Shown here: piece by piece, positions 39,260-47,552 of the stretch | Layout: the number at the start of each line of letters is the position of its first letter | Position numbering within the stretch: position 1 is the stretch's first letter | From: Streptococcus sp. LYSM12 | GTDB taxonomy: Bacteria > Bacillota > Bacilli > Lactobacillales > Streptococcaceae | Direction: 5' to 3' | DNA length: 64,000 nt | Assembly: GCF_004569635.1 (NCBI RefSeq) | Contig: NZ_SPOZ01000002.1 | Location: 62,001 to 126,000 of the forward strand | The notes under the pieces: generated by a model | Seen by the model: only the letters and a program-made list of their open reading frames with translations | The model's database searches: none | Told to the model about the DNA's origin: nothing | Position numbers and translations under genes: made by a program

Positions 39260-39277
39260 ATACCTCTTGCGAGGTAT
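39260..39277 (-). terminator. Terminator of the CsbD-like gene
   Basis: ATACCTC-GCAA-GAGGTAT followed by TTTTT on the minus strand, 15 bases after the stop codon. Confidence 0.75.
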
Positions 39278-39292
39278 CATTTTAAGAGTGGC

Positions 39293-39529
39293 TTACTTGC
39301 TAAAAACATTTTTAAGACCTTCTACAGCGCCTTCCACAGCACCCTTTGCATCTTCAGCAAGGTCTTTTGCCTTATCGACTGCATCATCAGCCAATTCCTT
39401 TGCTTTACCGGCTGTTTTTTCAACTAAGCCTTCCACTTCTGCTTTTTTATCACCAACAACTTTTCCAGCTGTTTCTTTCAAGCTACCTGTTACTTGATCT
39501 AATTTTGCTGACAATTTTTCTTCTGACAT
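39293..39529 (-). CDS. CsbD-like stress protein
   Basis: A 78-residue, highly charged alanine/lysine-rich helical protein ([20 protein letters not shown], then repeating [23 protein letters not shown]-type segments) of the CsbD-like family, small cytoplasmic proteins induced by general stress in Firmicutes; their molecular function is not established. The ATG at 39529 is chosen because GGGGG lies 8 bases upstream. The open frame extends 21 codons further without signals. A promoter lies at 39564-39592 and a terminator directly after, so it is monocistronic. Confidence 0.8.
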   Translation of the reverse strand: MSEEKLSAKLDQVTGSLKETAGKVVGDKKAEVEGLVEKTAGKAKELADDAVDKAKDLAEDAKGAVEGAVEGLKNVFSK

Positions 39530-39563
39530 ATAAGTGTCCCCCTTTTTTTTATTTACACTTATT

Positions 39564-39592
39564 ATAATAACATAATATAAAAGGAACTTCAA
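39564..39592 (-). promoter_or_regulatory. Promoter of the CsbD-like gene
   Basis: TTGAAG (39592-39587), 17-base spacer, TATTAT (39569-39564). A TATAAT shifted by three bases is an alternative. Confidence 0.6.
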
Positions 39593-39598
39593 CTATTT

Positions 39599-39642
39599 TG
39601 TCTAAAACAAGATAGTTTTAGACAATCTAACATAAATTGTCT
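39599..39642 (-). terminator. Overlapping inverted repeats after the histidine kinase gene
   Basis: Three copies of TGTCTA (A/T-rich context) form two mutually exclusive hairpins: TGTCTAAAA/TTTTAGACA at 39599-39625 and TAGACAAT/ATTGTCTA at 39618-39642. They probably end the two-component operon, although no clean U run follows. Confidence 0.4.
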
Positions 39643-41344
39643 AAAAAGTTTCGTTTTTAGGGAAGAAAAGCGAAATAAGTGTATGAGAGTTCTCTTTTGA
39701 ATCAATCAGCATCTTATACTGCTCTCCAAATTGCAAGCGCAAGCGTTGATTGACATTTTTAAGACCAACACCTCCTAGTTTGACTAGAAGATTTTCCATC
39801 GTATCATGGACAGTAAAGCCACGTCCATTGTCATAGATAGAAACAACTAGAAAGCTACCTTGTTCCTCAACAGACACGCGCACCAATCCTTGGCCTTTTA
39901 TTTCTTTAATTCCATGGTAAATGGCATTCTCAACCAAGGGTTGCAAGACTAATTTCGGCAGTTGAAACTCGTCAAATCGTGCATCTTCTTCGATTTCAAA
40001 AGTCAGTTTCTTCCCATAACGCTGCTTTTGAATAAAGAGGTATTGACGTACGTGGTCAATCTCATCTTTTAAGGAAATCTGCTCATTGCCTTGGTTAAGG
40101 GCTAAGCGGAAATACTTAGCGAGCGACTTGGTCACATCCACCACTTTCTTACTATTGTTAAATTCTGCCATCCAAACAATCGTGTCTAGAGTATTATAAA
40201 GAAAATGCGGGTTAATTTGACTAGAGAGGGCTTGGAGTTCATATTTACGGACATTTTGCTCCTCTTCTTTCACTGCTCTCATCAATTTGTCAATCTGATC
40301 TAACATACAATTAAATCGGTAAGCCAAATCCACCAATTCAGGTGCCCCCTCTTCCCGTGCACGCAGGCTAGCATCCCCATTTCCAATCGCCAAAATAGTT
40401 TCCTGCAAATCTCGCAAGGGCTTAATCCAATGACGCAAAATAAACCAGATGCCCAAAAAGCAAATGCCTAAGGCTAAGAGACCCGTTCCCACAAAGGACA
40501 TCATAATCTGCCCTTGTAACTGATGAAGATTTTCCATAGAGGCAACTCCAATCATCACCCAATCACTCTGTGAAATCTGGTACTGATAAACGTAAGAGGC
40601 ACCTTGGTTGACATATCCGTTTTCGGCAAGGATATAAGGCTCTAAGGCTTTCATCTCTTGACTAGATGAAAAGACGCTTTTTTGAGGATGATAGACAAAT
40701 TCATGGTTATGATTGATGATAAAAGTAAAGCCATTCGCTCCTAATTGCAAACTATCCAAATAACGCGACAGAGTATCGTAAGCAATGTCAAGGCGAATGA
40801 CTGCAAGATTATCGCCTTTTGTATCCACCACTTCTTGGGTGATAGATACAACCCATTTGTCACTCGATTCTGATAAATTTTGGCGAGCAGGGGTTAGTAC
40901 AGGCATGGCCCCCTCCTGGATAGCAGCTTGGTACCAAGGCTCTTTCATCATATCGCTAGAGGTTTTCATGCTAGTCGCCTCATCCGTTGCCACCAAGTAG
41001 CCAGATTTGGTGACAAGAACAGCTGAAACCAAGTCCCGATCCGTTGATAGAACTGTATCGAATAATGTTCGGAGATTCATTTCATTTATAATAGTGGACT
41101 CTTCGGCATAGGTCTTGACCAACTCATTTCTTGCAAGACTATTGGTTGTTTCTTTTAGTTTTTCCAGGTAGGACTGGACAAATTGTCCACCTTGGGAAAT
41201 AGTATTTCGCGTGCTGTTCTCTGTAGTTTCTCGAATAACAGTAGAACTCGTATGGTAGTAAACTGCGCCGACAATACCTAAAAGAAACAGCATAGCTACA
41301 GCGATATAAACGACCAGCTGAACAAAGAGGGAATAGCGTTTCAT
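39641..41344 (-). CDS. Sensor histidine kinase, YesM/LytS type (TCS09-like)
   Basis: Membrane sensor kinase of 567 residues. A membrane helix lies at about 8-30, an extracytoplasmic dCache-like sensor at about 35-270 and a second helix near 275-295. A HAMP domain, a His_kinase (PF06580-type) H-box INPHFLYNTLDTIVWM, an N-box LVENAIYHGI and a G-box IYDNGRGF follow. It overlaps the response regulator gene by 4 bases. The order ccdA, thioredoxin, msrAB, regulator, kinase matches the pneumococcal SP_0658-SP_0662 locus, where the kinase/regulator pair is TCS09 (ZmpS/ZmpR). The ligand is unknown. No zinc metalloprotease gene follows here. Confidence 0.88.
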   Translation of the reverse strand: MKRYSLFVQLVVYIAVAMLFLLGIVGAVYYHTSSTVIRETTENSTRNTISQGGQFVQSYLEKLKETTNSLARNELVKTYAEESTIINEMNLRTLFDTVLSTDRDLVSAVLVTKSGYLVATDEATSMKTSSDMMKEPWYQAAIQEGAMPVLTPARQNLSESSDKWVVSITQEVVDTKGDNLAVIRLDIAYDTLSRYLDSLQLGANGFTFIINHNHEFVYHPQKSVFSSSQEMKALEPYILAENGYVNQGASYVYQYQISQSDWVMIGVASMENLHQLQGQIMMSFVGTGLLALGICFLGIWFILRHWIKPLRDLQETILAIGNGDASLRAREEGAPELVDLAYRFNCMLDQIDKLMRAVKEEEQNVRKYELQALSSQINPHFLYNTLDTIVWMAEFNNSKKVVDVTKSLAKYFRLALNQGNEQISLKDEIDHVRQYLFIQKQRYGKKLTFEIEEDARFDEFQLPKLVLQPLVENAIYHGIKEIKGQGLVRVSVEEQGSFLVVSIYDNGRGFTVHDTMENLLVKLGGVGLKNVNQRLRLQFGEQYKMLIDSKENSHTLISLFFPKNETF

Positions 41345-42075
41345 CCTTGTTCCCCTTTCTTAAATTGGCGAGGTGTGACTCCCACAACCTGCTTGAAACG
41401 CTGAGAAAAATAGTTCATATCTTCAAATCCTACCTGTTCTCCTATTTCATAAATCTTTAAATCTGTCGTTAGCAATAGAAGTTTGGCCTTTTTCATCCTC
41501 TCCTGAATGAGGTAGTCTTGAAAGGGCATGCCTAGCTCTTTTTTCAAAATAACACTGAGGTGAGAGGGACTAAAGCCCATGTCCTGAGCTAAAGACTTGA
41601 GTGATAACTCTTGATCTGCCAAGCGTTTTTGAATCAACTGAGCCAGACTAGATTCCTCACTTTGCTGGAGTAAATCATGAATTTGCTGCCGTTTTTCTTC
41701 TCTATCAAGCTTCTCCTTAACCTTTAGTAACATCTCCTCCACATCAGATTTAGAGAAAGGTTTGAGGAGATAGTCATCCGCTCCTAGCTTAACAGCTGAA
41801 AGAGCATAGTCAAATTCATCATAGCCAGTCAAAAAGACAATATGAGTATCTGGATAGTGTTCCTTGACCAATTGTGCTAAACGAAGACCATTCATGAGGG
41901 GCATATTAATGTCCGTTAAAAGGATATCCACCTGCTCTTTCTGGAACAATTCCCAAGCCTCTACACCATTTTCAGCTTCTGCCAAAACTTCCATACCTAA
42001 CTTTTCAAAATCAATCAACGATGAAAGCCCCTGCCTGACAAGGTACTCATCTTCTACAATCATCAATTTATACAT
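41341..42075 (-). CDS. AraC-type response regulator, YesN type (TCS09-like)
   Basis: Response regulator of 244 residues. The receiver domain (1-120) has the acidic pocket EDE at 8-10, phospho-acceptor Asp55 in LLTDINMP and lysine in LLKPFSKSD. A C-terminal AraC-type double helix-turn-helix (about 145-240) includes LAQDMGFSPSHLSVILKKELG and IGEQVGFEDMNYFSQRFKQVVGVTPRQFK. It is translated just before its kinase, with a 4-base overlap. A TGCTATACT extended -10 lies at 42143-42138. The regulon is not evident; in S. pneumoniae the homologous locus controls surface protease and carbohydrate traits. Confidence 0.88.
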   Translation of the reverse strand: MYKLMIVEDEYLVRQGLSSLIDFEKLGMEVLAEAENGVEAWELFQKEQVDILLTDINMPLMNGLRLAQLVKEHYPDTHIVFLTGYDEFDYALSAVKLGADDYLLKPFSKSDVEEMLLKVKEKLDREEKRQQIHDLLQQSEESSLAQLIQKRLADQELSLKSLAQDMGFSPSHLSVILKKELGMPFQDYLIQERMKKAKLLLLTTDLKIYEIGEQVGFEDMNYFSQRFKQVVGVTPRQFKKGEQG

Positions 42076-42137
42076 GTATTTCTCCTTGTCTTGTACTCAT
42101 GCTCATCAAAATGCAAACAAAGGTACATTCTATCTCT

Positions 42138-42143
42138 AGTATA
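42138..42143 (-). promoter_or_regulatory. Extended -10 of the two-component operon
   Basis: TGCTATACT on the minus strand followed by AGAGATA. The same CTATACTAGAGATA string follows the -10 of the ccdA operon (44857-44852). Confidence 0.55.
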
Positions 42144-42180
42144 GCAAATTCTAACTGAAATGACTTCTTGCTTACAATAA

Positions 42181-42204
42181 ATAAGGCGAGTTTCCCCGCC
42201 TTAT
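42181..42204 (-). terminator. Terminator after msrAB
   Basis: ATAAGGCG / CGCCTTAT stem with an 8-base loop; a modest T-rich tail on the minus strand. It is also readable on the plus strand. Confidence 0.55.
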
Positions 42205-42293
42205 CATTCATATAATCAAGTGAAACTGAGAATTGTTGCATTGCAGCATAATTGGAGTTAGGAAAGATGATATCTCAGTTTCAAATGAGTATA

Positions 42294-43412
42294 TTACACA
42301 TAATCTAAAAGGTAGCCATAGCCTTTACTTTCCATTTCTGATTTTGGAATAAACTTGATTGAAAGGCTATTGATACAATAGCGAAGACCACCCTTGTCTT
42401 TCGGACCGTCTGTAAAGACATGACCTAGATGAGAATCGCCAACTCGGCTTCTCACCTCAGTCCGTACCATATTAAAGCTCCTATCATCTTTATAAGTTGC
42501 TACATCTGGACTAATTGGTTTTGAGAAACTTGGCCAACCACAACCTGAATCATACTTATCTTTTGAAGAAAAGAGAGGCTCACCAGTTACAATATCTACA
42601 TAAAGACCATCTTTAAATTGATCCCAATAGCGATTTGAAAAGGCACGTTCTGTATCATTTTTTTGAGTCACAGCATACTCTTCTGCTGTCAGCATCTTTT
42701 GAATGTCTTCATCGCTTGGTTTTGGATACAAACTTTCATCAATGACTGGATACTGAGCTTGGTTGACGTTAATATGGCAGTAACCATTCGGATTTTTCTT
42801 GAGATAATCTTGGTGGTATTCCTCTGCTTCTACAAAGTTTTCCAAGGCTCCTGCTTCAACGGAAAGTGGTTTGTCAAGTTTCTTAGATTGTTCATCAAAG
42901 ACTTCTTCAATGATAGCTGAGTCGCCCTTATCAGTATAATAAACTCCTGTTCGATACTGACTCCCGCGATCATTTCCTTGTTTATTAATACTAGTTGGGT
43001 CAATAATCCGGAAATAGTGGAGCAAGATTTCACGTAAAGACACCTGGTTTTTATCATAAGTAACTTTGACTGTTTCAGCATGCCCTGTCTGGCTAATCAA
43101 TTCATATTTGGTACTATTTCCTTTTCCATTGGCATAGCCAGATACAGCATCTGCTACGCCTGATACACGTGAGAAGTATTCTTCTACACCCCAGAAACAG
43201 CCACCCGCTAGATAAATTTCTCTAAGCTCTTCGTTCATTTTAACTTCTTTATCCTTTCTTGTGACTTCATTGCCTCGGCTTATTGTAGTATCCTTGAGTT
43301 GTGCAGTAGATGATGAGGAATAAGTCGTTAACAAACGACTTCCTAATACCCAAACGATAGCCACAATCAACATGCTACCAAGGATGAGGAATAATTTTGA
43401 CTTATCTTCCAT
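42294..43412 (-). CDS. msrAB: Membrane-anchored methionine sulfoxide reductase MsrAB
   Basis: Fusion enzyme of 372 residues that reduces both S- and R-epimers of methionine sulfoxide in surface proteins. An N-terminal membrane helix (about 6-28, [18 protein letters not shown]) anchors it outside the cytoplasm. The MsrA domain begins near 65 with the catalytic GCFWGVE motif. The MsrB domain (about 235-372) has SGCGWPSF and the catalytic cysteine in LRYCINS. It is the last gene of the ccdA-thioredoxin-msrAB operon, whose partners deliver electrons. Layout and order match pneumococcal msrAB2. Confidence 0.93.
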   Translation of the reverse strand: MEDKSKLFLILGSMLIVAIVWVLGSRLLTTYSSSSTAQLKDTTISRGNEVTRKDKEVKMNEELREIYLAGGCFWGVEEYFSRVSGVADAVSGYANGKGNSTKYELISQTGHAETVKVTYDKNQVSLREILLHYFRIIDPTSINKQGNDRGSQYRTGVYYTDKGDSAIIEEVFDEQSKKLDKPLSVEAGALENFVEAEEYHQDYLKKNPNGYCHINVNQAQYPVIDESLYPKPSDEDIQKMLTAEEYAVTQKNDTERAFSNRYWDQFKDGLYVDIVTGEPLFSSKDKYDSGCGWPSFSKPISPDVATYKDDRSFNMVRTEVRSRVGDSHLGHVFTDGPKDKGGLRYCINSLSIKFIPKSEMESKGYGYLLDYV

Positions 43413-43426
43413 ATCCTACTCCTACC

Positions 43427-44080
43427 CTAATTGATTTCTTTGAGTTTTTCTTCAATACTAGCCTTGTCCATAAAACCCGGATGATTTTCTACCAATACTC
43501 CATCGCTACCGATGAAAGCTGAAGTTGGGTAGGCACGGACACCGTATTCTTGTAACAATTTTCCACTTGGATCAAGAAGAACAGGGAGGTGTTGGTAACC
43601 AAGTCCATCATACCATTTTTTGAAATCTTCTGCAGACTTTTCACCCATATGGTTAGGAGAAACCACTGTCAAAACAACATAGTCTTTCCCGTCTTCTTGG
43701 CTTGCAAGTTCATCTGTGTCATGTAAGGTCGAAAGACAAATGGAGCACCATGAAGCCCAGAATTTCAGATAAACTTTTTTACCCTTAAAATCAGATAACT
43801 TGTACGTTTTCCCGTCCACACCCTCTAAATTAAAATCAGGTGCTGCTTTTCCATCATTCATTGCTCTATTCTCCACTTCTGACATCTCATCTTTTTTCAT
43901 AGCATCTTTATCAGACATTTTTTCGTCTGTCATGTCTTTCTTTTCACCAGACATTTGGTCCTTATTTTCCATTCTCAAGCTATCATCTATTTTTTTCATA
44001 TCATCTGAATCTTGAGCAGAGCAAGCTGCTAGTACTCCAACAGATAAGAGACTTGCAAATAGTAACGTTTTAAGTTTCAT
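43427..44080 (-). CDS. etrx2: Lipid-anchored thioredoxin (TlpA/Etrx type)
   Basis: Extracytoplasmic thiol-disulfide reductant of 217 residues that passes electrons from CcdA to MsrAB. The signal is a lipoprotein type: MKLKTLLFASLLSVGVLAAC with the lipid cysteine at about 20. A charged, methionine- and lysine-rich linker (about 24-75, KKDMTDEKMSDKDAMKKDE) precedes a TlpA-like domain with redox motif WASWCSIC. The ATG at 44080 is chosen for AAGGAG 7 bases upstream and the intact signal; the open frame extends 18 codons further without such signals. The methionine-rich linker is unusual for a protein in a methionine-repair module. Confidence 0.9.
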   Translation of the reverse strand: MKLKTLLFASLLSVGVLAACSAQDSDDMKKIDDSLRMENKDQMSGEKKDMTDEKMSDKDAMKKDEMSEVENRAMNDGKAAPDFNLEGVDGKTYKLSDFKGKKVYLKFWASWCSICLSTLHDTDELASQEDGKDYVVLTVVSPNHMGEKSAEDFKKWYDGLGYQHLPVLLDPSGKLLQEYGVRAYPTSAFIGSDGVLVENHPGFMDKASIEEKLKEIN

Positions 44081-44114
44081 GATATTTCTCCTTTTATAGT
44101 CATCATTCAATTTT

Positions 44115-44822
44115 TTATCCAAATAATTGCGCAAAGATATTTACATTTCCTAACATGAGCAAGATACCCATCAAGACAATGAGAGCCCCGCCAATTTTCT
44201 TCAAGATACCCAGGTAGGGTTTGAGTTTACTGAAATAGCGTAAGACAAATGACGAAGCCAGAGCTACCAGTAAGAACGGAATGGCAAGTCCTAAGGTGTA
44301 GACCAACATTAAGATTGCCCCTTGCCAAGCACCATCTCCTCCAGATGCCGCAATTGCAAGCACGGAACTGAGAACCGGACCAACACATGGTGTCCAACCG
44401 AAACTAAAAGTCAAACCGAGCAAGAAAGCATTGTAGAAATCATTGCGTTTTTTTGTTTGTTTGAATTGAACACTTTTTTGTTTCTGCAACTGAGCAATAG
44501 TGATAATCCCCATTTGATGAATTCCAAGTACAATAACGATTGCTCCTAGGACATATCGAAACCAGTCGGTATAGAGAAGATTTCCGAGAAAACCAGCGCC
44601 ATAGCCCAAGGTGACGAAGACCATGGATAGTCCTGCAATGAAAAACAAGGTTTTAACGATGCCATACCAAGCAAGCTCAAAACCTAAAAATCGCACTGTT
44701 CGTGGCTCATCTGCATCCAATAAAACCCCAACATAGACTGGCAAGAGTGGCAAGATACAAGGTGAAAAGAAGGATAAAATTCCTGCTAAGAACACCGATA
44801 ATAGAAATACAACTGAGGTCAT
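44115..44822 (-). CDS. ccdA: Cytochrome c-type biogenesis protein CcdA (thiol electron transfer)
   Basis: Polytopic membrane protein of 235 residues with about six membrane helices and the two conserved redox cysteines in FFSPCILPLLP (near residue 22) and GWTPCVGP (near 140). It carries reducing equivalents from cytoplasmic thioredoxin to extracytoplasmic partners. It is the first gene of the operon with the lipid-anchored thioredoxin and MsrAB, so its job here is almost certainly to feed methionine-sulfoxide repair, not cytochrome c assembly. A TATACT -10 lies at 44857-44852. Confidence 0.92.
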   Translation of the reverse strand: MTSVVFLLSVFLAGILSFFSPCILPLLPVYVGVLLDADEPRTVRFLGFELAWYGIVKTLFFIAGLSMVFVTLGYGAGFLGNLLYTDWFRYVLGAIVIVLGIHQMGIITIAQLQKQKSVQFKQTKKRNDFYNAFLLGLTFSFGWTPCVGPVLSSVLAIAASGGDGAWQGAILMLVYTLGLAIPFLLVALASSFVLRYFSKLKPYLGILKKIGGALIVLMGILLMLGNVNIFAQLFG

Positions 44823-45097
44823 TTCGTTACTCCTTATCCTTTTGTATCTCTAGTATAGTCTTCTTTAGCTCCAAAAACTAGAGAGTTTGATGTGAAAAAA
44901 CTTGAATTTGATAAGAATAATACCCAGCATACGTCAAAGGTTGGGAGAAATAACAAAGAAAGTGAGCTAAAAAGGATGGTTTCGTCATAAGGTATGCTAA
45001 GAAATAGCAACGTCCGTTAACTTAGAATGCCCTAAACACCCGAAATCGACATTCATCAGCAGTCAATCCCTAAGCGCTGAGGCTAGCTAGGTTCGTC

Positions 45098-45190
45098 ATC
45101 AGCGTACACCAAGGATAGCCCCATATCTGTCAGGTAGGTACAGTCTGCAACAACTAAAGAAAATTTGAGAAAGAACCTAAAGAGCATTTG
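45098..45190. repeat. Dispersed repeat family 3
   Basis: GTACACCAAGGATAGCC..ATCTGT..TAGGTACAG..CTGCAACA aligns with 1672-1760 (+) and, for the first third, with 2131-2160. Copies are degenerate. Confidence 0.4.
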
Positions 45191-45274
45191 CTGTCTGGTT
45201 TTCATTGAGTATTCGCTCACCTTAGTTAGAGAATTGATGTCACATACATGAAATCAACTGTCTTCAAAATAAAT

Positions 45275-45486
45275 TATAGTCATTTAATTTATCTTTTATT
45301 ACTTCATTAACTCGCTTTGCCGTACTTCCAGTACAGCCTGCAGCTCCTTACCTAGTATAGTCATTTAGTTTAGATTTTTATTACTTCGTTAACTCGTCTT
45401 GCTGTACTCTAGTATTACCTGCGACTCATTGCCTAGTACTAAAAATAAACTAAACGACTATACTAAAAGTAAACGAAAAGACTATA
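45275..45486. mobile_element. MITE-like element, copy E (outer, interrupted)
   Basis: Left part 45275-45357 (TATAGTCATTTAATTTATC..CCTAGTA) and right part 45463-45486 (CTAAAAGTAAACGAAAAGACTATA). Joined, they give a complete 107-base family member. The inner copy interrupts it at an AGTA^CTAAAAG site. Confidence 0.85.
45358..45460. mobile_element. MITE-like element, copy E' (inner, 103 bp, TA duplication)
   Basis: Element TAGTC..GACTA of 103 bases flanked on both sides by TA (45356-45357 and 45461-45462), which is the single TA of the interrupted outer copy duplicated on insertion. Confidence 0.85.
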
Positions 45487-45544
45487 ACACAGAGGATAGA
45501 GTGTAAGAAAATATCAAAAAGGGATCCTGCTGAAATTTTCTGAA

Positions 45545-45579
45545 AAAGAAAAACCTACCACACTTGCGTGGTAGGTTTT
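45545..45579 (-). terminator. brnQ terminator
   Basis: AAAACCTACCACGCAAGTGTGGTAGGTTTT on the minus strand followed by TCTTTTTC. It lies just after the stop codon. Confidence 0.85.
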
Positions 45580-45584
45580 ACGGA

Positions 45585-46916
45585 TTATTCCATTTCAAAA
45601 CATTCTGCTGTTTGTCCGTCAGACATACAAATAGAAAATAGAATTCCAACAATTACTGGTACCAACCATGGCAAGGAAGCATCTGCAAATGGTAAGACAT
45701 TGATAACCCGTTGCAGAGCTTCTAATTTGAATTGAGTCCCGATAATCGTCATCAATGCAATAATGGTGACAAAAGCAATCGTGAGCTGCATGCCAATTTT
45801 TGACAGTGGAACCAAACGATTGACAATAACCAGAAGAACAATGGCAATAGTAATCGGATAGAGAATCTGTAAAACAGGTACAGAGTAAGAAATAATAGCT
45901 GATAGACCAATATTCGCAATCCCAAAGCCAATCAAGGTAAAGAGGGTCGCATAGACTTTATAGCCTAAACGTGGGAAGCTTTTAACAAAAAACTCTGATG
46001 TTGACACGATTAGGCCAACCGTCGTTGTAAAACAGGTCATGGTGACCATAATAGCTAAGAAAATCTGAGCGGTTGACCCAAAAATTGCTTGTGTTGCTTG
46101 TGACAGTACATAGACACCCTTGTTAGCATCAGATGCCATTACTTCTGCTGGAATTGGGAAATGATTCCCTAAGAACCCCAGACCAATATAGAGGGCACTG
46201 AAACCTATGGCTACTACCACTCCTACAATCCAAATTGTAGAAACATATTCTTTCTTAGACGCAAACCCAAGCTGGTTCATGGTCTCAACTGCAATAACGC
46301 TAAAGGCAACAGAAGCAAGAGCATCCAGCGTATTATAACCCTCTAAAAATCCTGTTCCAAAAGCTGCTGTTTCATAAGCTTCTGATGCCGCCATAGGACT
46401 AACACTGCCATACTTTGTAGCTCCTAATACCACCAATGCTACAATCAGTAAGGCAAAGACAGGAGTCAAGATTCTTCCTACCAAATCTAAAATTTTAGAT
46501 GGATTGAGCGAGATAAGATAGGCTGCAATAAAGTAAAAAACAGTAAAGATAAGTAAGCCCCACTGACTATTATCAGCTAGGAGCGGAGCAATTCCCACTT
46601 CATAGGCTGTCGTCGCTGTCCGTGGAATGGCAAAGAAAGGACCGATAGACAGATAGAGAGCTACCAGATAAATCGTTGCAAACCATGGCGCAATTTTACG
46701 TGAAATTTCATAAACATAACCTTTTGGATTTAAAGTCCCAATAATGAGTGTCAAGACAGCAATCCCTACTCCTGATAAGACAAATCCGCTAATGGCTGGC
46801 CAAAAATTCTGACCTGATAAAGCACCGAGTGTAGGCGGGAAAATTAAATTTCCTGCTCCAAAAAATATACCAAACAGAAGTAATCCTGTTAAGGAACCCT
46901 TTTTAATCATGAACAT
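45585..46916 (-). CDS. brnQ: Branched-chain amino acid transporter, LIVCS family
   Basis: Sodium- or proton-coupled importer of leucine, isoleucine and valine, 443 residues with about twelve membrane segments. The family start KKGSLTGLLLFGIFFGAGNLIFPPTLG is well conserved. The C-terminus (MSDGQTAECFEME) is acidic. ATG at 46916 has AAAAGGAGATGTTC upstream; a TGGTATAAT extended -10 lies at about 46947-46942. It is monocistronic with a terminator. In this window budA also touches the branched-chain amino acid/acetolactate node, but the two genes are not linked in an operon. Confidence 0.92.
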   Translation of the reverse strand: MFMIKKGSLTGLLLFGIFFGAGNLIFPPTLGALSGQNFWPAISGFVLSGVGIAVLTLIIGTLNPKGYVYEISRKIAPWFATIYLVALYLSIGPFFAIPRTATTAYEVGIAPLLADNSQWGLLIFTVFYFIAAYLISLNPSKILDLVGRILTPVFALLIVALVVLGATKYGSVSPMAASEAYETAAFGTGFLEGYNTLDALASVAFSVIAVETMNQLGFASKKEYVSTIWIVGVVVAIGFSALYIGLGFLGNHFPIPAEVMASDANKGVYVLSQATQAIFGSTAQIFLAIMVTMTCFTTTVGLIVSTSEFFVKSFPRLGYKVYATLFTLIGFGIANIGLSAIISYSVPVLQILYPITIAIVLLVIVNRLVPLSKIGMQLTIAFVTIIALMTIIGTQFKLEALQRVINVLPFADASLPWLVPVIVGILFSICMSDGQTAECFEME

Positions 46917-47552
46917 CTCCTTTTTATGTAATCCTTTTTATTATACCAAAAAGTCCCCTCAAGATAAACGTACTCGCATTATTTTTAAAGGTTTTGTAAA
47001 TTCAGAATCTTCATGTAATTACTTGTTTTTTTGTTTGAGCAGTCTGCCTTAGTCCTTAGTAAAGAAAGGAAAGCCTAGAACAATCGTCTACATATACTCA
47101 AATAGACCAATGAAAATCCCTTTAAGGATAGCAATAATCAAGGGAGTGATTATTTCATTTTTAAAATAGAAAGCGAAATCAGTAAAAAATGTCTGCAACC
47201 ACCCCCTAATGTTTCTTCGGCAGATTTCCTATTTTTACTGTAGCCGTTGTGACACTATGTTCGCTTACGGATACGAAAGAAACGAGTTTCTGAAATATGA
47301 AACACTCTTGTATCTTGTGTAATTGAACCTGTCCTAAACTCTGGGGGAAACAAGGGAAACTGCCTAAAATGACTGCCGGTGGAATTTCTTAACCGTGGCT
47401 GCTAGCTGGCTATTTCTTGCACATCAGTTGGTGACAGACCTAGCTATCTTCTGCCTAAATCTCAAGACGAAGCATGCCGCATCTGTTCAGCCGCCTATTT
47501 TTACCCTGAATTTTTCACAGGTTTCGTACTCGTGCAATTTCCTATTTTGTTT
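46917..47552. other. Long intergenic region between brnQ and the metal ATPase
   Basis: About 635 bases. Only the brnQ promoter region and a repeat segment (47150-47225, family 4) were recognised. The plus-strand frame at 47395-47607 runs into the ATPase gene and lacks a ribosome-binding site. Confidence 0.5.
47150..47225. repeat. Dispersed repeat family 4, copy 1
   Basis: AAAATAGAAAGC..CAG.AAAAAATG..TGCAA..CCTAA..TTTC.TC..A.ATTTCC aligns with 53695-53760. Confidence 0.4.

Larger units (their letters stand above)
44823..45544. other. Long intergenic region with repeats and nested MITEs
   Basis: About 720 bases upstream of ccdA. The stretch 45098-45190 resembles 1672-1790 (family 3). The end holds a MITE with a second copy inserted in it (45275-45486). 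No gene was recognised. Confidence 0.6.
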
